From contig NZ_AMRM01000018.1 in NCBI RefSeq assembly GCF_000300335.1, forward strand, positions 49,773-113,772: DNA of 64,000 nt, written 5' to 3'. Of the stretch, positions 24,942-34,206 are shown one piece after another. The notes below the pieces were generated by a model. It worked only from the letters and a program-made list of their open reading frames with translations, was not told where the DNA came from and made no database searches. Positions within the stretch are counted from its first letter, which is position 1, and the number at the start of each line of letters is the position of its first letter. Both the position numbers and the translations under genes were made by a program. Source of the DNA: Nitratireductor pacificus pht-3B (GTDB taxonomy: Bacteria > Pseudomonadota > Alphaproteobacteria > Rhizobiales > Rhizobiaceae).

Positions 24942-25140
24942 GAAGCCAACAACCAATCGGGTGGATGGAAGTTCCCGTGTATCGCTTCGGGATGGGATTC
25001 ATCAATCCGATGACCGGGGCAGATCGCCATGTCGATAATCGCCGGCGGGGCAATCTTCAGCAGGCTCCGGGCGAGACAATCAGGGGAGAAGGTCGTGTTC
25101 GTTTCCATCAAGCAAACCAAGACTTTGCCCTGATCGTCGA

Positions 25141-25215
25141 TGGTGGGCGCGGCAGGGATTGAACCTGCGACCCCACCCGTGTGAAGGGTGTGCTCTCCCG
25201 CTGAGCTACGCGCCC
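25141..25215 (-). tRNA. tRNA-Val (anticodon CAC)
   Basis: Read on the minus strand, the 75-nt sequence folds as a cloverleaf. Acceptor GGGCGCG pairs with CGCGCCC, the D arm contains AGCTCAGCGGGAGAGC, the anticodon stem CACCC pairs with GGGTG around the loop TTCACAC (anticodon CAC, reading GUG), and the T arm contains GCAGGTTCAATCCCTGC. The CCA end is encoded (25141-25143). No integrase or attachment duplicate is near it. Confidence 0.97.
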
Positions 25216-25293
25216 GCTCGCAAACATCCTCGAGCGAGCCGCGATATAAGGGGCGGTCCGGGGGCGAGTCAAGGTGGGTTTCACCGCCTTTAC

Positions 25294-25348
25294 CGGAGCA
25301 TCGGATCGAAAAAGGGGGACTTCGGTTTTCGGTTGGTCCGATGCTCCG
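25294..25348. repeat. palindromic intergenic repeat, copy 2 (REP-like)
   Basis: Perfect 12-bp outer arms CGGAGCATCGGA (25294-25305) and TCCGATGCTCCG (25337-25348) enclose inner CGAAAA and TTTTCG arms. It shares GCATCGGATCGAAAA and CGGTTTTCGGTT with the element at 12406. It lies just past the gph stop and before tRNA-Val, so it may also terminate gph transcription. Confidence 0.75.
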
Positions 25349-25396
25349 TCTACAATCCGGATCGTCCCCTGTGCCCCGGGATGGGTGCAGGGCGAT

Positions 25397-26080
25397 CTAG
25401 GCGGCGGTTGCCGCCATCAGCCCTTCGGCCATTTCGACGCTCAGTTCATCGAAATGCGAGATGATCCGCGACGGCTCGAATTCACGGACATGGCGATCCG
25501 TATAGCCGAAATCGACGGCGACGACGGGAATCCCCGCCGCCTTCGCCGTGTCGATGTCGGTGCGCGAATCGCCGACCATCACGGCGCGATTCGGATCGGC
25601 GCCCGCCATGGCGATGGTGCTGAGCAGGTGGCCGGGGTCCGGCTTGCGCACGGGGAAGGTGTCGGAGCCGCAGATGGCCTTGAAGTGCTGCGCGATGCCA
25701 AGCGCCGAAAGCAGCGACTTCGACATGCCTTCCAGCTTGTTGGTGCAGATCGCGGCCACGTAGCCCGCATCCTGGAAGCGGGCGATCGCCTCGATCACGC
25801 CGGGATAGGGGTGCGAACGGCCAGGCACGTTGTCCGTGTAGTGTTCGAGGAACATCGCCTGCAGTTCGTCGAGCTGTCCGGGGGCAAGCTGGCGCTGGCG
25901 GACGGCGTAGGCACGCTCGATCATCACGCGGCTGCCGAACCCGACGATCCGGTTGATCTCGTTCTCGTGCACCGGCGCGATGTCGACGCTTGCGAGGCAG
26001 TGGTTCAGGCTGTCCAGAAGGTCCGGCGCTGTATGGACCAGCGTTCCGTCCAGATCGAAGACGATGATTGGCGCTGTCAT
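25397..26080 (-). CDS. gph: phosphoglycolate phosphatase (HAD family)
   Basis: The 227-residue HAD hydrolase has motif I FDLDGTLVHT (nucleophile Asp in the first positions), motif II CTNK, a KPDP lysine segment (RKPDPGHLL) and motif IV GDSRTDIDTA. The cap domain of about 70 residues is of the Gph type. It dephosphorylates 2-phosphoglycolate from DNA repair or oxygenase side reactions. The start at 26080 has GGGGAC upstream; the frame runs on to 26176 but lacks a ribosome-binding site there. It is divergent from rpiA, a frequent arrangement in Rhizobiales. Confidence 0.93.
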   Translation of the reverse strand: MTAPIIVFDLDGTLVHTAPDLLDSLNHCLASVDIAPVHENEINRIVGFGSRVMIERAYAVRQRQLAPGQLDELQAMFLEHYTDNVPGRSHPYPGVIEAIARFQDAGYVAAICTNKLEGMSKSLLSALGIAQHFKAICGSDTFPVRKPDPGHLLSTIAMAGADPNRAVMVGDSRTDIDTAKAAGIPVVAVDFGYTDRHVREFEPSRIISHFDELSVEMAEGLMAATAA

Positions 26081-26214
26081 AATGTCCCCTTTGCAATCCT
26101 GCTGGGATACCCTGCCAGCCCGGGCTGCGCAAGTTAACCGCGGCCGCGCACAACTCGCATTTGCGAGCCGGGGCAAAACGGGTTAGGAACCGCAGACCAA
26201 CAACCGGGGGTGCG

Positions 26215-26919
26215 ATGTCGGGCGATATGCGTGAACTGAAGATCGAGGCGGCGCGGGCAGCGCTCGGCCAGGTCACCGACGGCATGCGTCTGGGAATCGG
26301 CACCGGCTCCACGGCAGAGGAATTCGTTCGCCTTCTGGCAGCGCGCGTCGCCGAGGGTTTTTCGGTGATCGGCGTGCCGACCTCGGAGCGCACCGCGCGG
26401 CTTTGCGTGGAACTGGGCGTCCCGCTGACGACGCTCGACGAAACCCCCGCTCTCGACCTGACCATCGACGGCGCCGACGAGGTCGGTCCCGGGCTGGCCC
26501 TGATCAAGGGCGGCGGCGGGGCGCTGCTGCGCGAGAAGATCGTGGCCGCGGCTTCCCGGCGCATGGTCGTCATCGCCGACAAGAGCAAGATGGTGGAGAC
26601 GCTGGGACAGTTTCCGCTGCCCGTCGAGGTCAATGCTTTCGGGTTGCGCGCCACCATGCTGGCGATCGAATCCGCCGCCCAGGCGCTTGGGCTTTCCGGT
26701 CCGCTCGCGGTTCGTCAGGCCGGAGAAAAACCGTTCGAAACGGACGGTGGACATCTTATAGTCGATGCATCATTTGGCCGCATTCGCGATCCAAGAGCAT
26801 TGTCAAACGCATTGCACGCCATCCCGGGCGTCGTGGAACACGGCCTGTTTCTCGACCTCGCCGACACCGCCTTCATTGCGGGTGACGGCGGGGTGCGAAC
26901 GGTTGGGCTGTCTGAATAG
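26215..26919 (+). CDS. rpiA: ribose-5-phosphate isomerase A
   Basis: The 234-residue enzyme interconverts ribose 5-phosphate and ribulose 5-phosphate in the pentose phosphate pathway. It carries [11 protein letters not shown] (phosphate loop), TIDGADEVG with the catalytic Asp and Glu, [14 protein letters not shown] and the [10 protein letters not shown] segment. The start at 26215 follows a GGGGG stretch; a longer frame begins at 26161. A DUF2059 gene starts 18 bp after the stop and is probably co-transcribed up to the terminator at 27507. Confidence 0.97.
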   Translation: MSGDMRELKIEAARAALGQVTDGMRLGIGTGSTAEEFVRLLAARVAEGFSVIGVPTSERTARLCVELGVPLTTLDETPALDLTIDGADEVGPGLALIKGGGGALLREKIVAAASRRMVVIADKSKMVETLGQFPLPVEVNAFGLRATMLAIESAAQALGLSGPLAVRQAGEKPFETDGGHLIVDASFGRIRDPRALSNALHAIPGVVEHGLFLDLADTAFIAGDGGVRTVGLSE

Positions 26920-26937
26920 AAATGGAGTGTGAATAAC

Positions 26938-27486
26938 ATGATCTTGGCAACTCGCGTCCGTCTCTTCACAGCCTCCGCCGCGGTGGCGGCGATGGTCGCC
27001 TTCGCCCCGGCGAAGGCACAGGAGATTTCCGAGACGCATCTTTCGGCGGCGCGCGCCGCGATCTCGGCGATCAATGCGACCGGCGATTTCGACAGCGTTC
27101 TGCCGCAGGCCGCGGGCGCCCTGAAGTCCGAGCTGATCCGCAAGAATCCGGACCTGGTCCAGCTGATCAATGCGACCGTCGACGAAAAGGCCATCGAGCT
27201 GGCGAGTCGGCGCGTCGATCTGGAGCGCGAAGCGGCGCAAGCCTATGCGCGCGTCTTCAGCGAGCAGGAGTTGAAGGACATCGCGGCGTTCTACGATTCG
27301 CCGACCGGCCGGAAGCTGATCGCCGACGGTCCGATCGTGACGCGGGAAGTGCTCAAGGCCGGCGAGATCTGGCGGCGCGGCATCGCCCGCGATCTGGCGC
27401 AGATGGTCGGCGAGCAGATTCAGGCGGCGGCCGAGGCGACAGGCGCCGGCGCGGCGCCGGCGGAAGGCGCACCGGCGAACCAGTAG
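26938..27486 (+). CDS. DUF2059 domain-containing periplasmic protein
   Basis: The 182-residue protein has a Sec signal peptide (about 1-27, ending AKA before QEI) and a DUF2059 domain (about 95-150, YARVFSEQELKDIAAFYDSPTGRKLI), followed by an Ala/Pro-rich tail. DUF2059 proteins are exported and of unknown function. GGAG lies 10 bases before the ATG at 26938; an in-frame GTG at 26929 is too close to it. The gene ends just before a strong terminator. Confidence 0.88.
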   Translation: MILATRVRLFTASAAVAAMVAFAPAKAQEISETHLSAARAAISAINATGDFDSVLPQAAGALKSELIRKNPDLVQLINATVDEKAIELASRRVDLEREAAQAYARVFSEQELKDIAAFYDSPTGRKLIADGPIVTREVLKAGEIWRRGIARDLAQMVGEQIQAAAEATGAGAAPAEGAPANQ

Positions 27487-27506
27487 GTCGTCCGTTTCCG
27501 TTCAAG

Positions 27507-27537
27507 AGCCCGGCCTCAGCGCCGGGCTTTTATTTTT
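27507..27537 (+). terminator. intrinsic terminator after rpiA-DUF2059
   Basis: AGCCCGGC (27507-27514) pairs with GCCGGGCT (27521-27528) around CTCAGC and runs into TTTATTTTT. Stem and T-run make a textbook rho-independent terminator for the plus-strand unit. Confidence 0.88.
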
Positions 27538-27649
27538 GCCCCGGCGTTTCTAAGTCTAGGGACGGTCGGGGCGGCGGGAAGCGATGTGTCAGTCTCGAAC
27601 CGCGAATGCGATGCGTGATGAAGAATGGCCGTCGGGCCGAGGGATTGAG

Positions 27650-29035
27650 ATGACGAAATTCGACTACGACCTGTTTGTGATTGGCGGCGGCTCCGGCGGC
27701 GTGCGCGCGGGGCGGCTGGCGGCCGGCCTCGGCAAGCGCGTGGCGATCGCCGAGGAATATCGCTTCGGCGGCACCTGCGTCATACGCGGCTGCGTGCCGA
27801 AGAAGCTGTTCGTCTACGCGTCGCAGTTCCCCGAGCATTTCGAGGACGCCGCCGGCTATGGCTGGACGGTGCCGGAGGCGCGTTTCGACTGGCGCGTCCT
27901 GGTCGGGAACAAGGATCGCGAGATCACGCGGCTTGAGGGCCTTTACCGCAAGGGGCTGGAAAACGCCGGCGCCGAGATCATCGAGGCGCGCGCGACGCTG
28001 GTGGATCGGCACACGCTGGATGTCGGCGGCAGGCGGGTGACGGCGGAGAAGATCCTGATCGCCGTCGGCGGGCGACCCAATCCGCATGCCGCGCTGCCGG
28101 GGCATGAGCATTGCATCTTCTCCAACGAAGCATTCGACCTTGCCGAACTTCCATCAGCCATCGTGATCGAGGGCGGCGGCTATATCGCCGTCGAGTTCGC
28201 CAACATCTTTCACGGCCTGGGGGTCGATACGACGCTCGTCTATCGCGGCAAGGAAATCCTCTCGCGCTTCGATGCCGATCTGCGGCGCGAACTGCACGCG
28301 ACGATGGAGGCGAAGGGCATCAAGATTCTGTGCCATGACGTGCTGACCTCGGTCGAGAAGGACGCCGACGGGATGCTCACGGCGCATCTCAAATCGGGCA
28401 AGGCGCTGCGGGCCGGCCAGATCATGCTGGCAATCGGCCGCATTCCCAACACGGACGGCCTCGGCCTCGAGGCGGCCGGCGTTGCGACCGGAAAGACCGG
28501 CGAGATCATCGTTGACGATTATTCGCGCACCAATGTCGACAACATCTGGGCGCTGGGCGACGTCACCAACCGCGTTCAGCTGACGCCCGTGGCGATCCAC
28601 GAGGCGATGTGCTTCATCGCCACCGAATACCGTGGCAAGCCGACGAAGGTCGACCACGACACCATCGCCACCGCCGTGTTCTCGCAGCCGGAGATCGGCA
28701 CGGTGGGCCTTTCCGAGGACGAGGCCGCGCAGCGCTTCGACAAGCTCGAGATCTACCGCGCCAGCTTCAGGCCGATGCGGCACACCCTGTCGGGCCGACA
28801 GGAGAAGATGTTGATGAAGCTGGTCGTCGATGGCGAGAGCCGCCGCGTCTTGGGTGCCCATGTCATGGGGCCGGATGCCGGCGAGATGGCGCAGCTTCTC
28901 GGCATTTCCGTGAAAGCGGGGCTGACCAAGGACGATTTCGACCGTACGATGGCGGTGCATCCCTCTGCCGCCGAGGAGTTGGTGACCATGTATGCGCCGA
29001 GCTATCGCGTCGAGAAGGGCGAACGGGTCGGCTGA
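27650..29035 (+). CDS. gor: glutathione-disulfide reductase
   Basis: The 461-residue FAD flavoenzyme starts with the dinucleotide motif VIGGGSGGVRAGRLAA and has the redox-active pair Cys43/Cys48 in GGTCVIRGCVPKK. The NAD(P)H domain contains IEGGGYIAVEFANIFHGLG with VYRGKEILSRFD; arginines in that stretch suit NADPH. The FAD motif NIWALGDVTNR and the C-terminal HPSAAEELVTM, carrying the catalytic His-Glu, are present. It regenerates glutathione in the cytoplasm. The ATG at 27650 follows GAGGG. The gene directly downstream is gamma-glutamylcyclotransferase, which degrades glutathione-derived dipeptides. Confidence 0.96.
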   Translation: MTKFDYDLFVIGGGSGGVRAGRLAAGLGKRVAIAEEYRFGGTCVIRGCVPKKLFVYASQFPEHFEDAAGYGWTVPEARFDWRVLVGNKDREITRLEGLYRKGLENAGAEIIEARATLVDRHTLDVGGRRVTAEKILIAVGGRPNPHAALPGHEHCIFSNEAFDLAELPSAIVIEGGGYIAVEFANIFHGLGVDTTLVYRGKEILSRFDADLRRELHATMEAKGIKILCHDVLTSVEKDADGMLTAHLKSGKALRAGQIMLAIGRIPNTDGLGLEAAGVATGKTGEIIVDDYSRTNVDNIWALGDVTNRVQLTPVAIHEAMCFIATEYRGKPTKVDHDTIATAVFSQPEIGTVGLSEDEAAQRFDKLEIYRASFRPMRHTLSGRQEKMLMKLVVDGESRRVLGAHVMGPDAGEMAQLLGISVKAGLTKDDFDRTMAVHPSAAEELVTMYAPSYRVEKGERVG

Positions 29036-29036
29036 T

Positions 29037-29639
29037 ATGGCGAAGCGCACCGGCGAGGGCGAGCTTGTCGCCTATTTTGGCTACGGGTCGCTCGCCAACC
29101 GCGCCACCCACCGGACGGAAATCGTCGATGCGCTGCCGGCGCGGCTCAAGGGATGGCGCCGTCAGTGGGTGCGTCGCGACGGCGAAAGCAACCGCGCGCT
29201 CCTGAGCGTGCGGCGCGACCCGTCCTCCGTCATTGACGGTCTGCTCGTCATCGACCGTGCGGAGAACCTGCCGGCCGTCGACCTGCGCGAGGAGCGCTAC
29301 CGGCGGGTGGCCCTTGCGCCGTCCGATCTGGAACTGTCGACCGATCTGCCCCCGGGATGCACGCTTCACGTCTACGAGGCCGCGACGGTTCATCCACCAG
29401 CTCGCCTCGAGGTTATCCAGTCCTATCTCGACGCGGTGCTGCAGGGCTTCCTGCGCGAGTATGGCCGCGCGGGCGTCGAGCGCTTCACGGCGGATACGGA
29501 CGGTTTCGATCTCGCCGTCATTGCTGATCGCAAGGCGCCGCGCTACCCGCGCGCGGTGGCGCTCGATGCCGAGGAAGAGGCTTATCTTGATGCATTTTTG
29601 ATGCAAAAAATCGCCGAATATGCATCTTTCGTGCGCTAG
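29037..29639 (+). CDS. gamma-glutamylcyclotransferase family protein
   Basis: The 200-residue protein has the AYFGYGSLAN substrate-loop motif (about 12-21), the KGWRRQWV segment, and an acidic region around LREERYRRVAL where the catalytic Glu is expected. It probably cleaves gamma-glutamyl amino acids to 5-oxoproline. It begins one base after the gor stop codon. The pairing of glutathione reductase with this enzyme suggests coordinated control of glutathione redox state and turnover. Family assignment is good; the actual substrate is inferred. Confidence 0.85.
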   Translation: MAKRTGEGELVAYFGYGSLANRATHRTEIVDALPARLKGWRRQWVRRDGESNRALLSVRRDPSSVIDGLLVIDRAENLPAVDLREERYRRVALAPSDLELSTDLPPGCTLHVYEAATVHPPARLEVIQSYLDAVLQGFLREYGRAGVERFTADTDGFDLAVIADRKAPRYPRAVALDAEEEAYLDAFLMQKIAEYASFVR

Positions 29640-29673
29640 CGTTCCCCGCTCGCCACAATTGCGGGCTAGTATC

Positions 29674-29701
29674 GGCCGCTTCCATTGGTTAAGAAGCGGC
29701 C
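29674..29701. promoter_or_regulatory. inverted repeat before the DAHP synthase gene
   Basis: GGCCGCTTC (29674-29682) and GAAGCGGCC (29693-29701) are perfect 9-bp arms around a 10-base spacer. The element is 72 bp before the DAHP synthase ATG and 35 bp past the previous stop. No T-run follows on either strand. It may be a weak terminator for gor and its partner, or a regulatory site for the aromatic pathway gene. Confidence 0.5.
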
Positions 29702-29772
29702 TTCCGGTATCCGTAATAGCAGTCGCAACGGACCGAAGGCATGATCCCTGAAGCCAAAGTCGAGTAAGCAAG

Positions 29773-31149
29773 ATGACGAAGTGGTCGCCGAACTCGTGGA
29801 GAGAAAAGCCCATCCAGCAGGTTCCGGCTTATCCGGACCTCAGCGCCCTAGCCGAGGTCGAGGCGCGCATGGCCACGTATCCGCCGCTCGTTTTTGCAGG
29901 CGAGGCGCGCAAACTGAAGAAGCAACTCGCCGCCGTCGCGGAGGGCAACGGTTTTCTGCTCCAGGGCGGTGACTGCGCGGAAAGCTTCATCGAACACGGC
30001 GCCGACAATATCCGCGACTTCTTCAGGGCGTTCCTGCAGATGGCCGTCGTCCTGACCTTCGCCGGGTCGCAGCCTGTTGTGAAGGTCGGCCGCATCGCGG
30101 GGCAGTTCGCCAAGCCGCGTTCGTCGGATTCCGAGACCAAGGGCGACGTGATCCTGCCGAGCTACCGTGGCGACATCATCAACGGCATCGAGTTCGACGC
30201 CGCCTCGCGCACGCCCGATCCGGCGCGCCAGGAAATGGCCTACCGGCAGTCGGCCGCAACGCTGAACCTGCTGCGCGCCTTCGCCCAGGGCGGTTTCGCC
30301 AATCTGGAGAACGTCCACAAATGGATGCTCGGCTTCCTGTCGGACAGCCCGCAGGCGGAACGCTACCAGGAGCTGGCGACACGCATCACCGAGACGATCG
30401 ACTTCATGCGCGCCGTGGGCATCACCGGCGAAAGCTCGCATGCGCTGCGCGAAACCGATTTCTACACCAGCCACGAGGCGCTGCTGCTCGGCTATGAGGA
30501 GGCGCTGACGCGCGTCGATTCCACGTCCGGCGACTGGTACGCCACGTCCGGCCACATGATCTGGATCGGTGATCGGACGCGCCAGGCCGACCACGCGCAT
30601 GTGGAGTTCTGCCGCGGGATCAAGAATCCGCTCGGCCTGAAATGCGGGCCTTCCATGACCGCTGACGGTCTTATCGAGCTGATCGACCTGCTGAACCCGG
30701 AGAACGAGGCGGGCCGCCTGACGCTGATCGCACGTTTCGGCGCCGACAAGGCGGGCGAGCACCTGCCGAAACTCATCCGCGCCGTCGAGCGGGAAGGGCG
30801 CAAGGTGGTGTGGTCGTGCGATCCCATGCATGGCAACACGATCACCGCCGCCGGCTACAAGACGCGGCCCTTCGACCGCATCCTGAAGGAGGTGCAGACC
30901 TTCTTCGAGGTGCACCGCGCCGAAGGCACGCATCCCGGCGGCATGCATGTGGAGATGACCGGCAAGAACGTGACCGAGTGCACGGGCGGCGCGCGCGCCA
31001 TCCGCGACGAGGAACTGCAGGACCGCTACCACACGCATTGCGATCCGCGCCTCAATGCCGACCAGGCGCTGGAACTGTCTTTCCTGGTGGCGGAGCTCCT
31101 GAAGAAGGATCGTGCCGGGCATCAGGTCGGCAGGGCCGCCAGCGCCTGA
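29773..31149 (+). CDS. class II 3-deoxy-7-phosphoheptulonate (DAHP) synthase
   Basis: The 458-residue plant-type DAHP synthase condenses phosphoenolpyruvate with erythrose 4-phosphate, the first step of the shikimate pathway. Landmarks include [11 protein letters not shown] near the N terminus, [60 protein letters not shown], and [20 protein letters not shown]; the last two carry metal and substrate ligands. Length is standard for the class. It is alone on the transcript as far as can be seen. Confidence 0.97.
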   Translation: MTKWSPNSWREKPIQQVPAYPDLSALAEVEARMATYPPLVFAGEARKLKKQLAAVAEGNGFLLQGGDCAESFIEHGADNIRDFFRAFLQMAVVLTFAGSQPVVKVGRIAGQFAKPRSSDSETKGDVILPSYRGDIINGIEFDAASRTPDPARQEMAYRQSAATLNLLRAFAQGGFANLENVHKWMLGFLSDSPQAERYQELATRITETIDFMRAVGITGESSHALRETDFYTSHEALLLGYEEALTRVDSTSGDWYATSGHMIWIGDRTRQADHAHVEFCRGIKNPLGLKCGPSMTADGLIELIDLLNPENEAGRLTLIARFGADKAGEHLPKLIRAVEREGRKVVWSCDPMHGNTITAAGYKTRPFDRILKEVQTFFEVHRAEGTHPGGMHVEMTGKNVTECTGGARAIRDEELQDRYHTHCDPRLNADQALELSFLVAELLKKDRAGHQVGRAASA

Positions 31150-31277
31150 ACGGGACCGGGGATGCGCCTGCCTGAAGCTTAGGTTCAGCTTTTGGCGATC
31201 CCCTTGCTCGTCTCGGAATGCTATTCATGGTCCCTGCAAGCTGACGGGCAGGCAAGCCGAAGGGATTGGAGGGAGCC

Positions 31278-31703
31278 ATGAGCAGTCATAACGACGGATC
31301 GTGCCTGTGCGGCGCGGTCCGTTTTCGCACCAGCGGGCCGTTGCGCGGGGTCGTCTATTGCCATTGTTCGCAATGCCGCAAGCAGACGGGCCTTTACTAC
31401 GCGGCCACCGATGTTCGCGATGACGATCTGACGATCGAAGGCGCAGAAAGCCTCACCTGGTACGCCGCCTCGGATTTCGCACGGCGAGGCTTCTGCAAGG
31501 TTTGCGGCTCGGCGCTGTTCTGGAAACGCAACGGCGCCGACCAGGTCTCGATCATGGCAGGTGCGTTCGAGCAGCCGACGGGACTTGCCGCCGACAGCCA
31601 CATCTTCGTCGCCGACAAGGGTGATTTCTACACGATCGACGATGGTTTGCCGCAGCATGCGCGCTCTTCGGCCGGCGTCATCGTCGCGGGCGACGACGAT
31701 TGA
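31278..31703 (+). CDS. GFA (glutathione-dependent formaldehyde-activating) family protein
   Basis: The 141-residue zinc protein has the seven-cysteine pattern of the family: SCLCGAVRF (two Cys), CHCSQCRKQTG (three) and CKVCGSALFW (two). Members bind zinc and are thought to act with glutathione, but few have proven activity. GGAGGGAGCC precedes the ATG at 31278. The next gene, a hemerythrin protein, begins 4 bp after the stop, so both are one transcript. Confidence 0.9.
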   Translation: MSSHNDGSCLCGAVRFRTSGPLRGVVYCHCSQCRKQTGLYYAATDVRDDDLTIEGAESLTWYAASDFARRGFCKVCGSALFWKRNGADQVSIMAGAFEQPTGLAADSHIFVADKGDFYTIDDGLPQHARSSAGVIVAGDDD

Positions 31704-31707
31704 GGCA

Positions 31708-32301
31708 ATGAGCGGTTTCTCCGATGCCCTGAGGGTCGAGGTGCGGCAGGGCCTGCCTTCCGACCTGCGCTATCTGGTAGAGAAGTATCCGCGCGAGACG
31801 TGGCAGGGTCATCCCAATCTCGGCGACATGGCGCAGTTCTGGCTGCAGCGGCACGACATGTTTCGCGAGCTTGGCGGGCTGCTTCGGGGCAGCGTTTCCG
31901 ATTATCGTGAAGGGCGGCTGGCGCCGCATGATTTCGCGGCCTGGTTCGCGCCGCGCCTGCGGTTCTTCCTGCAGCAATTGCATGGTCATCACCAGATCGA
32001 GGACATGCATTACTTTCCGGTCTTCGCCGCGGCGGAGACGGGCCTGAAGCGCGGCTTCGACCTTCTCGATGCCGACCATCACACCATCCATGATGCGCTC
32101 GAGCGCAATGCCGAGGCGGGTTTGGCCTTCCTCCAGGCGCTTGGTGCCGACCGCGACAGGCTCCTGTTCGCCGCCGATGCCTATGCGGATGAGAACGCGC
32201 GTCTCCTCCCGATGCTGCTGCGGCATCTGCATGACGAGGAGGACCTGATCATCCCGCTGATCCTGGACCGGACGGAGGAGGGGCTGGGAGTCGGCATCTG
32301 A
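31708..32301 (+). CDS. hemerythrin domain-containing protein
   Basis: The 197-residue protein has an HHE cation-binding fold of four helices. Candidate di-iron ligands are in RHDMFRELGG, HGHHQIEDMHYFPVF, LDADHHTIHDALE and LRHLHDEEDLIIPLI, which give the expected histidines and acidic residues. Such cytoplasmic proteins bind O2, NO or serve in iron and redox sensing. The start at 31708 is four bases past the GFA stop; upstream sequence in this frame is part of that gene. Function beyond the domain is not known. Confidence 0.88.
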   Translation: MSGFSDALRVEVRQGLPSDLRYLVEKYPRETWQGHPNLGDMAQFWLQRHDMFRELGGLLRGSVSDYREGRLAPHDFAAWFAPRLRFFLQQLHGHHQIEDMHYFPVFAAAETGLKRGFDLLDADHHTIHDALERNAEAGLAFLQALGADRDRLLFAADAYADENARLLPMLLRHLHDEEDLIIPLILDRTEEGLGVGI

Positions 32302-32478
32302 GCCGCCCGGCCTTGTTGCAAGGTCCCGGTGCGCGGGCTAAACGCAAGAGGGCAGCAGTCTGGAGCGCCATGCGTCCGCCGGAACGCAGGAAGGTCGCTC
32401 CATCGTTTTGTCTTTCCGCGCTTGTGCGGAGGTCCGGTGTTTCCACCTGGCCGCAGGATGCAACAGGAACAGGAACGC

Positions 32479-34167
32479 ATGGCCCGCAAACCGCAACAAG
32501 CCCCCGACATTCTGCGCATCGCCACCGCACAGCTCAACCCGGTGGTCGGCGACGTGACCGGGAACCTGGCAAAGGCGCGCGAGGCCCGTGCCGACGCTGC
32601 GCGGCATGGTGCCGATCTGGTGCTGTTCACGGAACTGTTCATCGCCGGCTATCCGCCGGAGGATCTGGTGCTCAAGCCGGCATTCCTGGAAGCCTGCGAA
32701 CGCGCCATGGCGGATCTGGCCGAGGACACGAAGGATGGCGGCCCGGGGATCATCATCGGCACGCCGCTGCGCCGCAAGAGCGGCCTGCACAACGCCATCA
32801 TGGTGATGGATGGCGGCAAGATCGTCGCCGAGCGCTTCAAGGTCGACTTGCCGAACTACGGCGAATTCGACGAGAAACGCGTGTTCCAGCCGGGACCCGA
32901 CATGCCGGGTCCGGTGAACTTTCGCGGGATCCGGCTCGGCATTCCGATCTGCGAGGACATCTGGGGCGAGCTCGGGGTCTGCGAGACTCTGGCGGAATCG
33001 GGGGCGGAAATCCTGCTGGTGCCGAACGGCTCGCCTTATTATCGCGGCAAGGTGGACGTGCGCCACCAGGTGGTGATCGCCCAGGTGATCGAGAGCGGCC
33101 TGCCGATGCTCTACGCCAACCAGCTCGGCGGGCAGGACGAACTGGTGTTCGACGGCGCTTCCTTCGCCATCCAGGCCGACAAGTCGCTCGCCTTCCAGAT
33201 GAGCCAGTTCGAGGAATCCGTTTCAGTCTCCACCTGGAAGCGGGAGGGCGAGGACTGGCGCTGCGATGACGGGCCGATGTCGCGCATTCCCGAAAAGGAA
33301 GAGGCTGACTACCGGGCCTGCATGCTGGGCCTGCGCGACTACGTCAACAAGAACGGCTTCAAGAACGTGGTGCTCGGCCTGTCGGGCGGCATCGATTCGG
33401 CGATCTGCGCCGCGCTCGCCGTCGACGCTCTCGGGGAGGAGCGGGTGCGCTGCATCATGATGCCGTACCGCTATACGTCGAAGGATTCGCTCAAGGATGC
33501 CGAAGCCTGCGCGCGGGCGCTGGGCTGCCGCTACGACATCGTGCCGATCTCCGAACCCGTCGAGGGCTTTGCGCATGCGCTGACCCAGCTTTTCGAGGGT
33601 ACGAAGGAGGGGGTCACCGAGGAGAACCTGCAAAGCCGCACGCGCGGAACCATCCTGATGGCGGTGTCCAACAAGTTCGGCTCGATGGTCGTCACCACGG
33701 GCAACAAATCGGAAATGTCGGTCGGCTATGCGACGCTTTATGGCGACATGAATGGCGGGTTCAATCCGATCAAGGACGTCTACAAGATGCAGGTCTACGC
33801 GCTTTCGGCCTGGCGCAACACGACCGTGCCGCCAAGCGCGCTGGGGCCGTCGGGAGAGGTGATCCCGCAGAACATCATCGACAAGGCGCCCTCGGCCGAA
33901 CTCCGCCCGGACCAGACCGACCAGGACTCCCTGCCGCCCTATCCGGTACTGGACGACATCCTGGAATGCCTGGTCGAGGGCGAGATGGGCGTCGATGCCA
34001 TCATCGAGCGCGGCCATGACCGCGAGACGGTGCACCGGATCGAACACCTGCTCTACATCGCCGAATACAAGCGGCGGCAGGCGGCGCCCGGCGTCAAGAT
34101 CACGCGCAAGAATTTCGGCCGCGACCGGCGCTATCCCATCACGAACAGATTCCGGGATCGCTCGTAA
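32479..34167 (+). CDS. nadE: glutamine-dependent NAD+ synthetase
   Basis: The 562-residue protein fuses an N-terminal nitrilase-type glutaminase (Glu52 in FTELFIAGYPPEDL, Lys in FKVDLPNYGEF, Cys in PICEDIWGE) with a C-terminal synthetase (PP-loop LGLSGGIDSAICAALA, then KSEMSVGYATLYGDMNGGFNPIKDVYK). It converts deamido-NAD to NAD+ using glutamine nitrogen and ATP. AGGAAC precedes the ATG at 32479; an ATG at 32458 is another option. The triad and both active sites are complete. Confidence 0.97.
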   Translation: MARKPQQAPDILRIATAQLNPVVGDVTGNLAKAREARADAARHGADLVLFTELFIAGYPPEDLVLKPAFLEACERAMADLAEDTKDGGPGIIIGTPLRRKSGLHNAIMVMDGGKIVAERFKVDLPNYGEFDEKRVFQPGPDMPGPVNFRGIRLGIPICEDIWGELGVCETLAESGAEILLVPNGSPYYRGKVDVRHQVVIAQVIESGLPMLYANQLGGQDELVFDGASFAIQADKSLAFQMSQFEESVSVSTWKREGEDWRCDDGPMSRIPEKEEADYRACMLGLRDYVNKNGFKNVVLGLSGGIDSAICAALAVDALGEERVRCIMMPYRYTSKDSLKDAEACARALGCRYDIVPISEPVEGFAHALTQLFEGTKEGVTEENLQSRTRGTILMAVSNKFGSMVVTTGNKSEMSVGYATLYGDMNGGFNPIKDVYKMQVYALSAWRNTTVPPSALGPSGEVIPQNIIDKAPSAELRPDQTDQDSLPPYPVLDDILECLVEGEMGVDAIIERGHDRETVHRIEHLLYIAEYKRRQAAPGVKITRKNFGRDRRYPITNRFRDRS

Positions 34168-34206
34168 GGTTCTGGTGTTGAAGGGGTTTTTTCTCCTGAG
34201 AATGTC

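Noticed and set aside
24938..25120. 60-codon minus-strand frame between tRNA-Val and tspO
   Set aside because: No family resemblance and it ends inside the tspO start region; insufficient support.
25141..25215. tRNA-Val as an integration site for a genomic island
   Set aside because: No integrase, no duplicated tRNA 3' end within the window, and flanking genes are core, although the BtrH-like gene is nearby.
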